Translations under genes and position numbers: made by a program
From: Desulfonatronum thioautotrophicum
GTDB lineage: Bacteria > Desulfobacterota > Desulfovibrionia > Desulfovibrionales > Desulfonatronaceae
NCBI RefSeq assembly: GCF_000934745.1
Contig: NZ_JYNO01000001.1
Span: 248,001-312,000, forward strand
Direction: 5' to 3'
DNA: 64,000 nt
The notes under the pieces: generated by a model
The model's input: the letters and a program-made list of their open reading frames with translations, nothing else
The model's database searches: none
What the model was told of the DNA's origin: nothing
In this document: one piece after another, positions 39,786-49,023 of the stretch
Layout of the letters: the number at the start of each line of letters is the position of its first letter
How positions within the stretch are numbered: the first letter of the stretch is position 1

Positions 39786-40534
39786 GCAGCATTCCTCGGC
39801 TGCGGATGTTTGCCGGCCCCAACGGATCAGGTAAAAGCACAATCAAGTCCGTGCTCCGTCCTGAATTGCTTGGGGTTTATATTAATCCGGATGAAATCGA
39901 ACTGGAGATCAAGGCTCAAGATTTTCTGGATATGACAATTTTTGGGGTCGAAACCACTGAGTCCGAAATTCTTGCCTTTTTCAATTCTTCCGCTCTGCTG
40001 GAAAAGGCGGAATTGTTGGATGAGGCAGCGTGTTTGCGTTTCAGCGATGACAAGCTGAGTTTTTTCGAGGTGGGGGTCAACTCCTATTTCGCTTCCGTGG
40101 CCGCGGATTTTATCCGGCGCAAACTGCTGGATCGAGGAAAATCTTTTACATTCGAAACGGTGATGTCATCCTCCGACAAAGTAGAATTTTTGCAAAAAGC
40201 ACAGCAGCGGGGCTTTCGCACCTACTTGTACTACATAGCGACGGATGACCCCATGATTAACATCTCCCGTGTACGCAACCGCGTTCGTCTTGGTGGTCAC
40301 CCCGTACCGGAAGATAAGGTGATCGCTCGTTATAACCGCTCACTGGGCTTGTTGCCGGAAGCGATTCGCTATACCGATCGGGCCTATATTTTTGACAATT
40401 CAGGTCCTTCGCAGGTCTGGCTTGCGGAAGTGACCGAAGGCTGCACTTTAACCATGAAAACCAGCCAGATGCCTGCATGGTTCAAAACTGCTGTGTGGGA
40501 CAAGTTTGCCGAATGGCAGGGAGAATCCAATTGA
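39782..40534 (+). CDS. Zeta-toxin-like P-loop kinase
   Basis: A 250-residue protein with Walker A at residues 12-20 (GPNGSGKST), [21 protein letters not shown] (the family's substrate-side motif), and [25 protein letters not shown] with the Arg residues of zeta/PezT-like lids. Zeta toxins phosphorylate UDP-N-acetylglucosamine; relatives inside RM loci have no demonstrated activity. Overlaps the small upstream protein gene and hsdR (stop/start share TTGA). Confidence 0.82.
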   Translation: MSSIPRLRMFAGPNGSGKSTIKSVLRPELLGVYINPDEIELEIKAQDFLDMTIFGVETTESEILAFFNSSALLEKAELLDEAACLRFSDDKLSFFEVGVNSYFASVAADFIRRKLLDRGKSFTFETVMSSSDKVEFLQKAQQRGFRTYLYYIATDDPMINISRVRNRVRLGGHPVPEDKVIARYNRSLGLLPEAIRYTDRAYIFDNSGPSQVWLAEVTEGCTLTMKTSQMPAWFKTAVWDKFAEWQGESN

Positions 40535-43500
40535 CGCAAAATAGGTCACGCCCCGAGCGGCTGACCCAGAACCGCGTGGTCGACCTGTTTACGGACAAAT
40601 CACGACCGGACTGTCTTGGCTATCACTACCTGGGTGATTGGACCATGCGGGACAACAATCGGCCCATTGAAGCGGAATATCTCAGGGCGAACCTCAGGAA
40701 GCGAGGGTTTACGGATGCCCATATTTCCGCTGCCCTGCTGCAACTGGAAACCGCCGCGGGCACGACCGGCGTCACGCTTTACCAGGCCAACATGCGCACC
40801 TACAACCTGTTGCGCTACCCGGTGAAGGTCCTGCCGGCGCCGGGGCAGCCGCACGAGGATGTGCACCTGATTGACTGGGAGCATCCGGAGGAAAACGACT
40901 TTGCCCTGGCCGAGGAAGTGACCCTGAAAGGCGGCTATGAACGACGCCCTGATCTGGTTTTGTACATCAACGGTATCGCCATCGCCGTGATTGAACTCAA
41001 ACGCAGCTCGGTGGAAGTGGCCGATGGCGTTCGCCAGTTGATCACCAACCAGGAAGAAATCTTTAATATCGGCTTTTTCAGCACTGTGCAGCTCGTCTTT
41101 GCGGGCAGCGATTCCCAGGGGCTGCGTTACGGCACCACCGGCACCACCGAACGGTTCTTTGTCCAGTGGAAGGAGGAGAACAATGGAGAATTAAAGACTG
41201 AAGACAATTCTCAATTTTTCATTCTCAATTCTCAATTGACTCAGATGTGCGGCAAAGAACGGCTCCTGGATCTGATCCGCAACTTCATCATTTACGATGC
41301 AGGCCAGAAGAAGGTGCCCAGGCCCCATCAGTATTTTGGGGTAAAAGCCGCCCAGGAACGGATCAGGCAGCGCGAGGGGGGCGTCATCTGGCATACCCAG
41401 GGCAGCGGCAAGAGCATCCTCATGGTGCTGATCGCCAAATGGTTGATGGAACATGATCCCGATGCGCGAATCCTGGTCATCACCGACCGCGACGAGTTGG
41501 ACAAGCAGATTGTGGGCGTGATGCGCAATTCCGGGGTGATCGGCGAGGAGGCGCCGTCGCCGCGCATTACCTCGCGGGCGCAGTTTGTCGAGAAGCTCGG
41601 CGCGACCACTCCGCGCCTGCTCTGTGCGCTCATCCACAAGTTCGATCTTGACCTGAAGTGTGATCCGCCGCCGATTCATGGGCGTTTCTACATCTTTGTC
41701 GATGAATGCCACCGGACCCAGGGCGGCGACATGAACAAACAGATGAAACGCTGGATGCAGGATGCCATCTTCATCGGCTTTACCGGTACGCCTCTGCTTC
41801 GGAAAGACAGGAAGACCACCCGGGAGGTGTTCGGCACGTACATCCATACCTACAAGTTTCACCAGGGTGTCGCCGACGGCGTGATTCTTGACCTCAAGTA
41901 CGAGGCCCGCGATGTGCCGCAACGCCTGACCTCCCAGAAAGCCATCGACGCCTGGTTCGACCAGAAAACGAAGAACCTGAACAACTTCCAGAAGGCGGTG
42001 CTGCGCAAACGCTGGGCAACCATGGAAGAATTGATGAGCGCGGGCGAGCGCAAGCAGCGCATTATCGCCAATATCATCGAGGATTTCAGCCTCAAACCAC
42101 GATTGAACAATGATCGGGGCACGGCCATTCTGGTGGTGGCTTCCATCTATGACGCCTGCCACTATTTCCGGCTGTTTCAGAACACTTCTTTTGGCCGGTA
42201 CTGCGGCGTCATTACTTCCTACCAGCCGAACCACAATGCAATTTCAAGAGAGCCCGCCAACAGCGATGAGCGCTACAAGTTCGACACCTATACCCAGCAT
42301 GTGCTGAAGAACGGCCAGACAACCAGGCAGTATGAGGACGAAACCAAGCGGCGCTTTATTGAAGAACCCGCCAACTGCAAATTGCTGATCGTGGTCAGCA
42401 AGCTGCTGACCGGCTTCGACGCCCCCTCATGCTCCTATATCTACCTCGACAACGAACTGCACGACCACAATCTCTTCCAGGCCATCTGCCGCACCAACCG
42501 TCTTGACGGCGACGACAAGGATTATGGCTACATCATTGATTTCAAGGAACTTTTCGGTGACGTGCAGCAGGCCATTGCGGTGTACAGCTCGGACGAGCTG
42601 GACATTGACGAAGGCAACGGCGGCAGCAACAACATCCACCTCAAGGATTGGTTGAAAGAGGGGAAGGCAAAGCTCGACGCTGCCCGCGAGGCCCTGAAAT
42701 ATCTCTGCGAGCCGGTTCCCGCGCCGCGTGAGGTGGAGCAATATCTGCATTACTTCTGCGGCGACGCGGGTGATCCAAACGCGCTGAATGACACCGAGGC
42801 ATTGCGCATTTCGTTCTACAAATCAGTGGCCACCTTTGTTCGGGCCTTTGCCGCCATTTCCCAGGATCTCGACGAAGCCGGATATTCCGCTGCCGAGATC
42901 GCCTCACTGAACCGTGAAGTTGAATTCTTCAGTGAGATTCGCGCCGCCACCAAGAAGCACTCCGGGGAAGAACTCGACATCAAGCCTTATGAGGCGGACA
43001 TGCGCCACCTCATCAACACCTATATCCAGGCCGACCCTGCTGACCCTCTGGGAGCGGTGGACAACTATTCGCTGGTTGAGTTGATCATCGAGACCGGCAT
43101 CCATGACGCCATCGCAAAGAAGCTCAACGAGAAGGGAAAACTCTCAAAGAATGCTGTTGCCGAGGGCATCATCAACAACGTTCGCAAGACGATTATCCGC
43201 GACCAGTTGACCGACCCGAAATTCTACACGGAAATGTCCAAGCTGCTTGATGACCTGATCAAACAAAAGCGCGACGACACGGAATCCTATGCGGATTTCC
43301 TACGAAAAGCTGAGGAGTTGGTAAAGCGGATGGCCAAAGGTCAGGCTGATGAGGGAATTCCGGCGGAACTTATCGGCAAACGGGAAGCGATGGTGATCTA
43401 TGCCAATCTGCCCTCGATTCTTGCCAATGCTTCCGGCCCCATCGGGGCAAGAGAGTCTTCGGCTGAGTATGGTACAGAAAGGCTGACACTGGCCCTTGAA

Positions 43501-43659
43501 ATCGACCGCGCCATGCGTGAAAAGGCTCCGGCAGGTTGGAGGGGCGACGACACGCGGGAGAAACAAGTCCTCAATGCGCTGTTTCCGCTTTTGGGACGGA
43601 ATCGCGAGGCAACCCTGGCGGTATTTGAAATCATCAAGAACCAACCGGGATATGCATGA
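40531..43659 (+). CDS. hsdR: Type I restriction endonuclease subunit HsdR
   Basis: A protein of about 1042 residues. The N-terminal nuclease domain has the PD-(D/E)xK motif around 140-160 ([20 protein letters not shown]). The SF2 translocase has Walker [10 protein letters not shown] at about 288-295, DECHRTQGG (motif II), FTGTPLL (motif III) and the helicase C half (STGFDAP-like [35 protein letters not shown]). The TTG at 40531 was chosen because GGGAGA precedes it and its TTGA overlaps the previous stop; an ATG at 40513 is also open. Residues about 217-236 ([20 protein letters not shown]) are encoded by a palindromic repeat that looks inserted between the nuclease and motor domains without breaking the frame. 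Confidence 0.94.
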   Translation: MTQNRSRPERLTQNRVVDLFTDKSRPDCLGYHYLGDWTMRDNNRPIEAEYLRANLRKRGFTDAHISAALLQLETAAGTTGVTLYQANMRTYNLLRYPVKVLPAPGQPHEDVHLIDWEHPEENDFALAEEVTLKGGYERRPDLVLYINGIAIAVIELKRSSVEVADGVRQLITNQEEIFNIGFFSTVQLVFAGSDSQGLRYGTTGTTERFFVQWKEENNGELKTEDNSQFFILNSQLTQMCGKERLLDLIRNFIIYDAGQKKVPRPHQYFGVKAAQERIRQREGGVIWHTQGSGKSILMVLIAKWLMEHDPDARILVITDRDELDKQIVGVMRNSGVIGEEAPSPRITSRAQFVEKLGATTPRLLCALIHKFDLDLKCDPPPIHGRFYIFVDECHRTQGGDMNKQMKRWMQDAIFIGFTGTPLLRKDRKTTREVFGTYIHTYKFHQGVADGVILDLKYEARDVPQRLTSQKAIDAWFDQKTKNLNNFQKAVLRKRWATMEELMSAGERKQRIIANIIEDFSLKPRLNNDRGTAILVVASIYDACHYFRLFQNTSFGRYCGVITSYQPNHNAISREPANSDERYKFDTYTQHVLKNGQTTRQYEDETKRRFIEEPANCKLLIVVSKLLTGFDAPSCSYIYLDNELHDHNLFQAICRTNRLDGDDKDYGYIIDFKELFGDVQQAIAVYSSDELDIDEGNGGSNNIHLKDWLKEGKAKLDAAREALKYLCEPVPAPREVEQYLHYFCGDAGDPNALNDTEALRISFYKSVATFVRAFAAISQDLDEAGYSAAEIASLNREVEFFSEIRAATKKHSGEELDIKPYEADMRHLINTYIQADPADPLGAVDNYSLVELIIETGIHDAIAKKLNEKGKLSKNAVAEGIINNVRKTIIRDQLTDPKFYTEMSKLLDDLIKQKRDDTESYADFLRKAEELVKRMAKGQADEGIPAELIGKREAMVIYANLPSILANASGPIGARESSAEYGTERLTLALEIDRAMREKAPAGWRGDDTREKQVLNALFPLLGRNREATLAVFEIIKNQPGYA
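41182..41237. repeat. Palindromic element, copy 2, in frame inside hsdR
   Basis: AATGGAGAATTAAAG on the left; AATTCTCAATTTTTC and a tandem ATTCTCAATTCTCAATT on the right. It is clearly related to the copy at 38177-38252 and contributes low-complexity residues to HsdR. The element's length keeps the frame open. Confidence 0.75.
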
Positions 43660-44372
43660 CCGAGAGTATTCAGATAGGCGACATTTGCATCGCAGTGACG
43701 CGAAAGGCCATTAAAAACGTCCACCTTTCCGTTTATCCGCCAGAGGGCCGTGTCAGGCTATCCGCTCCCACGGAGACCCGCCTTGAGGTGGCTCGTGCCT
43801 ATGCCATTACAAGACTGAGCTGGATACGTGAGCAGCAGGAAAAGCTGCGCAATCAGGCTCGAGAAACACCACGTGATTTCATCGAACGCGAAAGCCATTA
43901 TCTCTGGGGTCGTCGACACCTGCTGACCGTGCTTGAACGCGACACCAAACCCTCGGTGGCAGTCGACCATAAACGGATCACGCTGCGTGTGCGGCCAGGC
44001 TGTGACCATGCCAAACGAGCGTCGGTTATCCACGAATGGCATAAGTCCCTCCTGCACGAGTTTATCCCTCCCCTGATCAGCAAATGGGAACCGAAGCTCG
44101 GCGTGCAGGTAACGGCCTATTTTCTCCAGCGGATGAAGACCAAATGGGGGAGTTGCAATCACAAGGTTGGGCATATCAGATTGAACACCGAACTTGTGAA
44201 GAAACCCAAAGATCTGATCGAGTACGTTGTTGTCCATGAGATGCTCCACTTGACAGAGCCAACCCATAGCGATCGTTTTATTTCGTTACTCACCGATCAT
44301 TTCCCAACATGGCGGGAAGCCCGAGCTGAACTCAACGACTTGCCTTTAGCCGCGGAAGACTGGAGGGAGTAG
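43656..44372 (+). CDS. YgjP-type (DUF45/SprT-like) metallopeptidase
   Basis: A 238-residue protein with [48 protein letters not shown]: the HEMLH zinc motif and a third His 7 residues further on, matching the YgjP/WLM-like family. Its ATG overlaps the hsdR stop by 4 bp. The family is frequently found directly after hsdR; its role there is unknown. It is the last gene of the operon. Confidence 0.92.
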   Translation: MTESIQIGDICIAVTRKAIKNVHLSVYPPEGRVRLSAPTETRLEVARAYAITRLSWIREQQEKLRNQARETPRDFIERESHYLWGRRHLLTVLERDTKPSVAVDHKRITLRVRPGCDHAKRASVIHEWHKSLLHEFIPPLISKWEPKLGVQVTAYFLQRMKTKWGSCNHKVGHIRLNTELVKKPKDLIEYVVVHEMLHLTEPTHSDRFISLLTDHFPTWREARAELNDLPLAAEDWRE

Positions 44373-44397
44373 GTAATTGATTTTACAACTGCAAAGA

Positions 44398-45392
44398 TTA
44401 CACAAAGATGTACGTGAAGTGCGACCGGGGAATGGCCGCGATGATTCGTGTGGTCAGGGGAAAGGACACGCCGCGCGCGCCGGAGGAGGTCATCAGGAAG
44501 ACCTTTTTCGTATCCCTCAGGGGTTCGGCAACCAGGGCCTCGCGTTCACTAGCCGTGACGCTGGAATCAATGATGGGCACCTGGTCCCTGGACAACGACG
44601 GCGGTTCGGTTTCCCGTCCCGGCGCGGGTGAGCACAGGGCGTCTTTCAGGCTGCTCAGGAAGTTCTTGTCCTGGGCAAAGAAGATGGTCTGCCGCGTCCC
44701 GGAGCGGGACCGAGGCCAGCACCTCGGCCGCGGCGCTGTTTAGCAGTTTTTCGGCCTTCTGGTTGCGGATCAGATCCCGGTTGGACATCGGGGCGCCGTC
44801 CGGGCGCTCCATGGGCTGCAGGCGGTGCAGTTTCCAGGCGTAGCGGACGTGGAGCGTTGCGGCGGGAAAGCTGTTGGTCATCACGTGCAGGACTTCGGGC
44901 TTGACCGGTCCGACCTTGAACCTGGCCACCGCAAGCTGGAACGCGGCCTCGCCGCTGGATGGGGTGATCAGGATCTTTTCCGGTGCGGCGTCTCCCGACC
45001 CCGGCGCGGTCAGATAGTTTTCCATGATCTTTTCGTTGCCCAGGCTGGCATCGGCAATGACCAGGGTCACGGCGGCCTGCCGGGGCGGATGATCCCCAAA
45101 GGGAGCGATGAACTGGTCATCAAGCCATTGGGCGATGGCGTGTACAGACGGCGCGCCGGTTCCGTCGCCGCCCATCTCGTCGAGCATGACCACGATGCGC
45201 GGGAATCGGTGCATGAACGCGCGGCGCTCGGCAAGGCCGGCCTGGGTGTTCGGCTTTTTGTTCGTGAAGATGTTGAGAAGGGCCGAGATGGTCGAGTTGA
45301 TCCCGATGATCCGGTAGCTTTGCAGGGCCGCGGTGAGCACCAGACGGCGCACGTCCGGATTGGCCTCCAGAAGCTGCCGCGAGCCCGTGGTC
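44398..45392 (-). pseudogene. Decayed helicase-like gene, truncated at both ends and frameshifted
   Basis: The main frame (about 45392-44720) reads SRQLLEANPDVRRLVLTAALQSYRIIGINSTISALLNIFTNKKPNTQ, RIVVMLDEMGGDGTG (Walker B-like), then VLHVMTNSFPAATLHVRYAWKLHRL. The next frame continues SGTRQTIFFAQDKNFLSSLKDAL and EPLRDTKKVFLMTSSGARGVSFPLTTRIIAAIPRSHF, which resembles helicase motifs V/VI, then stops at 44398. The frame change falls near 44698-44716. There is no Walker A half and no C-terminal end. The 5' side stops exactly at the duplicated MFS tail. Family uncertain; large defence-island helicases are one candidate source. Confidence 0.65.
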
Positions 45393-45434
45393 ATGCTGGG
45401 GGCGTGGCTGGAAGGGCGAAGGCCGACCCGGTAG
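45393..45434 (+). pseudogene. Duplicated 3' end of the MFS gene (right direct repeat 45395-45418)
   Basis: The plus strand reads MLGAWLEGRRPTR and stop in the same frame as the MFS C-terminus LGAWLEGRGARTQRPNP. The 24-bp core is identical to 33893-33916; the following RRP/TQRP part also corresponds, with about 17 bp missing. It is the scar of the insertion that brought in the RM island, or of the recombination that duplicated this end. Confidence 0.65.
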
Positions 45435-45514
45435 CGGCTTTTGCTCCCCCTCAACAAGGACAGAGGCGTTGGGTTATTTTTCCGGCTGGACAATGAGGCA
45501 CTGGTCGAAATGGT

Positions 45515-46456
45515 TTAGAATGCTTGGTTCCAGTGACCTTCAAGTCGTATTGCCGACGCCAACAGAAATTCCGAAAAGGCCTTGGCCAGGGGCGTGAGTT
45601 CCTTGGTGCGGGGGAAGACCAAATGCCATTGACGTTGCAGGGGCAAGCCCTGGACGTCCAGCATGGTGAGCAGTGGCGTCTCTCCTGCCAGGCTGACGCT
45701 ATGCTTGGAGAGAATGGTTACACCCATTCCGCCGGCCACGGCCTGCTTAATGGCCTCATTGCTTCCCAGTTCCATCTTGATCCGTGGACGGAGCCCAGCC
45801 TCCCGGAAAAAACGCTCCACGGCCTTGCGCGTTCCGGATCCTGCTTCGCGGATGATCATGGGTTCCTGGGCAAAAATCTCCAACGGGATGTCCTTTTGCC
45901 CCACCAGATGATGGTGGTGAGCTGCCAGGGGTATCTGCGGATTGTTCAAGAATGCCGTAGCCATGACATCCAACTCTTCCGGCGGCTGCCCCAGAATATA
46001 CAGGTCGTCCTGATTTTCCCTCAACCTGGACAAAAGCACATGCCGGTTAAGGACAAGTAATTCAAGATCCACTTCCGGATATTGCTCGGAAAATGCTCCC
46101 AGGACGCGCGGTGCGAAATATTCCGCCGTGGTCACCACGCAAAGCCTGAATCGGCCCTGCTTCAATCCGGACATATCGGCCAGCGTCATCTGGGTCCGGT
46201 TCAGGGCCTCAAAGACATCCCGGCACAACTGTTGGGTCACCTTTCCAGCCTCGGTCAGATACAACTTCCTCCCCACCTGCTCGAAAAGCGGATGACCCAA
46301 AATTTTGGCCAGTCTGGCCACCTGCATGGAAACTGAGGGCTGTGTCAGAAACAGCTTTTCCGCGGCCTTGGAGAAGCTCTCCAGTTCAGCCACGGCGCTA
46401 AAAATCTGCAACTGACGCAGAGTTGCCTGACGAATCAGGTCGTTCATATGAGGCAT
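45515..46456 (-). CDS. cbbR: LysR-type regulator of the CBB genes (CbbR)
   Basis: A 313-residue LysR regulator. The N-terminal winged helix covers about 10-70 (LRQLQIFSAVAELESFSKAAEKLFLTQPSVSMQVARLAKILGHPLFEQ). An effector domain follows (RFRLCVVTTAEYFAPRVLGAFSEQYPEVDLELLVLNRHVLLSRLRENQDDLYILGQPPEEL), which matches the CbbR subgroup by general pattern. It is divergent from the RuBisCO gene with a 153-bp gap, the classic cbbR-cbb arrangement. Starts at ATG 46456 or 46447 are both possible; neither has a good ribosome site. CbbR proteins usually sense reduced-pool metabolites or NADPH. Confidence 0.92.
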   Translation of the reverse strand: MPHMNDLIRQATLRQLQIFSAVAELESFSKAAEKLFLTQPSVSMQVARLAKILGHPLFEQVGRKLYLTEAGKVTQQLCRDVFEALNRTQMTLADMSGLKQGRFRLCVVTTAEYFAPRVLGAFSEQYPEVDLELLVLNRHVLLSRLRENQDDLYILGQPPEELDVMATAFLNNPQIPLAAHHHHLVGQKDIPLEIFAQEPMIIREAGSGTRKAVERFFREAGLRPRIKMELGSNEAIKQAVAGGMGVTILSKHSVSLAGETPLLTMLDVQGLPLQRQWHLVFPRTKELTPLAKAFSEFLLASAIRLEGHWNQAF

Positions 46457-46460
46457 AGGT

Positions 46461-46478
46461 TATTATCTATATATAATA
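46461..46478. promoter_or_regulatory. Candidate CbbR operator in the cbbR-cbbM gap
   Basis: TATTAT-N6-ATAATA, perfect 6-bp arms, in an AT-rich patch next to the cbbR start. LysR-type boxes have the T-N11-A core within such dyads, and this fits. It contains a TATAAT that could serve as a -10 for either direction. Confidence 0.5.
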
Positions 46479-46609
46479 TGAAAAAAATTGATTTGATCTG
46501 ATAGATGAGAATTCCTAGATTGTCCACAACAGAGACCAAGCTCTGTGGCGAATCAACCCTCATCAACAAGCCCGCTCACAAATCGGCAAGGGCCAAAAGG
46601 AGAACGACC

Positions 46610-48007
46610 ATGAGCCTGCTCGACCAAACCAGCCGGTACGTCAATCTTGAATTGCGCGAGGATGACCTCATCGCCAAAGGCAACCACGTGCTCTGCGCCT
46701 ATGTGATCAAACCAAAGCAGGGGTATACCGGATTGGAGGTGGCGGCGCACTTTGCCGCGGAGTCCTCCACCGGAACCAATGTGGAAGTCTGCACCACGGA
46801 CGAATTCACCAAGGGCGTGGACGCCTTGGTCTATGAATTGAGCGACCTGAACGATGGTGAATTCCTGATGAAAATCGCCTATCCTTTGGCCTTGTTCGAC
46901 CGGAATATTACCGACGGCAGGGCCATGATGGTTTCCTTCCTGACATTGTGCATCGGCAACAACCAGGGCATGGGGGACGTGGAGTACGCCAAGATGCATG
47001 ATTTCTACTTCCCTCGGGAGTACCTGCGCCTTTTCGACGGTCCGGCGGTCAACATCGTCGATTTTTGGCGTATCCTCGGCCGTCCGCTGCATGATGGCGG
47101 GATGATCGTGGGCACGATCATCAAGCCCAAGCTTGGCCTGCGGCCGCAACCCTTTGCCGAAGCCTGCTACCGGTTCTGGCTCGGCGGGGACTTCGTCAAA
47201 AACGACGAGCCCCAGGGCAACCAACCGTTTGCGCCCCTCAAGGAGACCATCAAGGCCGTGGCCGACGCCATGCGCCGGGCCCAGGACGAGACCGGCCAAG
47301 CCAAGATCTTTTCGGCCAATATCTCCGCTGACGATCCCTTTGAGATGATTGCCCGGGGGGAATATATCCTGGAGACCTTTGCCGAGAACGCCAGCCAAGT
47401 GGCGCTCCTGGTAGACGGCTACCTCGCGGGGACAACCGGCGTGACCACGGCCCGTCGGCGCTTTCCAGGCCAGTTCCTGCACTACCACCGGGCCGGACAC
47501 GGTGCGGTCACTTCGCCGCAGTCCAAGCGTGGCTACACGGCGTTCGTGCACTGCAAAATGGCCCGTCTCCAGGGCTCTTCCGGCATTCACACCGGGACCA
47601 TGGGGTTCGGCAAGATGGAAGGCAGTGCCGGAGACAAGATCATCGCCTACATGCTGGAACGGGATGAAGCTCAGGGCCCGTATTTCAACCAGCCGTGGTG
47701 GGGCATGAAGGCCACCACACCGATGATCTCCGGAGGAATGAACGCCCTGCGTCTTCCCGGCTTTTTCGATAACGTAGGCCATGCCAACTTCTGCCAGACC
47801 TCCGGCGGCGGCGCCTTCGGCCACCTGGACGGCCCTACGGCCGGGGCCAAATCGTTGCGTCAGGCCTACGAGGCCTGGGCCGCGGGCACGGATCTGATCA
47901 GTTACGCCAAGGAGCATTCAGAGTTGGCCCGGGCATTTGAATCATTTACCCATGATGCGGATGCGTTTTATCCAGGCTGGCGCAAACAGCTGGGCGTGAA
48001 GGAATAG
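46610..48007 (+). CDS. cbbM: Ribulose-1,5-bisphosphate carboxylase/oxygenase, form II
   Basis: Fixes CO2 onto ribulose bisphosphate. The 465-residue protein has a complete active site: Lys172 in [10 protein letters not shown], carbamate Lys197 with Asp199 and Glu200 in [14 protein letters not shown], His291-His293-Arg294 in [19 protein letters not shown], and loop-6 Lys335 in GFGKMEG. The N-terminus ([34 protein letters not shown]), the length and the lack of any adjacent small subunit gene mark form II, not form I, III or IV. AAAGGAG precedes the ATG at 46610; the upstream open codons are non-conserved. Form II enzymes have low CO2 specificity and suit anoxic, high-CO2 settings. Confidence 0.98.
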   Translation: MSLLDQTSRYVNLELREDDLIAKGNHVLCAYVIKPKQGYTGLEVAAHFAAESSTGTNVEVCTTDEFTKGVDALVYELSDLNDGEFLMKIAYPLALFDRNITDGRAMMVSFLTLCIGNNQGMGDVEYAKMHDFYFPREYLRLFDGPAVNIVDFWRILGRPLHDGGMIVGTIIKPKLGLRPQPFAEACYRFWLGGDFVKNDEPQGNQPFAPLKETIKAVADAMRRAQDETGQAKIFSANISADDPFEMIARGEYILETFAENASQVALLVDGYLAGTTGVTTARRRFPGQFLHYHRAGHGAVTSPQSKRGYTAFVHCKMARLQGSSGIHTGTMGFGKMEGSAGDKIIAYMLERDEAQGPYFNQPWWGMKATTPMISGGMNALRLPGFFDNVGHANFCQTSGGGAFGHLDGPTAGAKSLRQAYEAWAAGTDLISYAKEHSELARAFESFTHDADAFYPGWRKQLGVKE

Positions 48008-48030
48008 AGGCTTATTCGGAAATGTCTGCT

Positions 48031-48085
48031 CGCCCCTTGTGCTCGGAACGACGACATGCCGGTCCGGACGCAAGGGGCGTTTTTT
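48031..48085 (+). terminator. Attenuator-like terminator between cbbM and cbbY
   Basis: CGCCCCTTG (48031-48039) pairs with CAAGGGGCG (48071-48079) and is followed by six Ts. The loop is long (31 bases) with its own small pairings. The cbbY ribosome site starts immediately after, so partial read-through would give much RuBisCO and little phosphatase. Confidence 0.7.
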
Positions 48086-48100
48086 CGGGAGGATGAGACC

Positions 48101-48853
48101 ATGCCCCTCAAGGCGTTGATCTGGGATGTGGATGGGACCATGACGGACAATGAGGAGTTGCACCGGGCGGCCTTCAATGCGGCGTTTGCCACAGCCGGGC
48201 TGGACTGGAACTGGAGCCCTCAGGAGTATGGCCAATTGTTGCGGACCACGGGCGGCAAGGAGCGGATTGCCGCATATGTCCGTGAACGACATCCGGAGTA
48301 TGGAGTGAACGAGGATCTGATGTCCATGATCAAAGCCCTCCACGCCAGGAAAACCGTCTTCTACACCCAGTATTTGGCCGAAAGAAAGGCCGTGCTGCGT
48401 CCAGGCGTCCGGCGACTGATCAATGAGGCCAAAAGCAGGGGGATGGCCCTGGCCATTGCCACGACCACCTCCAGGGTCAATGTCCTGACCCTCCTGGAGC
48501 GTTGCTTCCCGGATTTGGTAGGCTGCTGGTCCGTCCTGATTTGCGGCGAGGATGTCCGGAGGAAGAAGCCGGATCCGGAAGTCTATCTGCTGGCCCTGGA
48601 TCGGCTCGGGCTTGCCCCGGACAGCTGCCTGGCCCTGGAAGACTCTGAAAACGGCGTCCGGGCCGCCGTGGCCGCTGGCATTCCCACCCTGGCCGTGCCC
48701 AGTTCCTACACGCTGCGGGAGACGTTTGACGGGGCCATCGGCGTGGTTGACCATCTCGGCGAGGAGGACATGCCCTGCACCCGTATCCAAGGCCTGGAAG
48801 GCATAGGAGAGTTAGTGACCATGGACCACCTGGAGCACTTGATTCCGCAATGA
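48101..48853 (+). CDS. cbbY: HAD-family sugar bisphosphate phosphatase CbbY
   Basis: A 250-residue HAD hydrolase: nucleophile Asp9 and acid Asp11 in LIWDVDGTMTDNE, cap domain insertion, motif II Thr in AIATTTSR, Lys in RRKKPDPEVY and motif IV LALEDSENG. CbbY proteins dephosphorylate xylulose-1,5-bisphosphate, a RuBisCO misfire inhibitor. GGGAGGA precedes the ATG at 48101. Position after cbbM is the conserved one. Confidence 0.92.
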   Translation: MPLKALIWDVDGTMTDNEELHRAAFNAAFATAGLDWNWSPQEYGQLLRTTGGKERIAAYVRERHPEYGVNEDLMSMIKALHARKTVFYTQYLAERKAVLRPGVRRLINEAKSRGMALAIATTTSRVNVLTLLERCFPDLVGCWSVLICGEDVRRKKPDPEVYLLALDRLGLAPDSCLALEDSENGVRAAVAAGIPTLAVPSSYTLRETFDGAIGVVDHLGEEDMPCTRIQGLEGIGELVTMDHLEHLIPQ

Positions 48854-48935
48854 CCGTGCTTTCAACAGCACAAGGCTCCGGGCAACCTAAAGATATTGAC
48901 GCGGTGTGCTGTGAATTGGCGATCCCAGCGCAAAT

Positions 48936-48981
48936 AAAAACGGGGCATTGGCCTGATTGTGACGGTCAATGCCCCGTTTTT
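48936..48981. terminator. Bidirectional terminator between cbbY and rpe
   Basis: Perfect 15-bp arms, AAAAACGGGGCATTG (48936-48950) and its complement (48967-48981), with T6 on the plus strand and a matching A-run for the minus strand. It separates the convergent cbbM-cbbY and glpX-prk-rpe units. Confidence 0.9.
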
Positions 48982-49023
48982 TGCTGAGAAATCTGCGGCT
49001 GGCGAATTGCGGGCTGGCGGGAA

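Noticed and set aside
33948-45514. Integrase or transposase that moved the RM island
   Set aside because: No recombinase motifs in any frame; the island is recognised only from the repeat and broken genes.
46553-47917. A 454-codon open frame opposite cbbM
   Set aside because: Antisense shadow of RuBisCO.
46610-48007. RuBisCO-like protein (form IV) or archaeal form III
   Set aside because: All catalytic residues are present and the sequence pattern, including [14 protein letters not shown], is that of form II; prk is nearby.
48007-48101. A small RuBisCO subunit gene after the large subunit
   Set aside because: The gap is only about 90 bp and holds a hairpin; form II enzymes need none.
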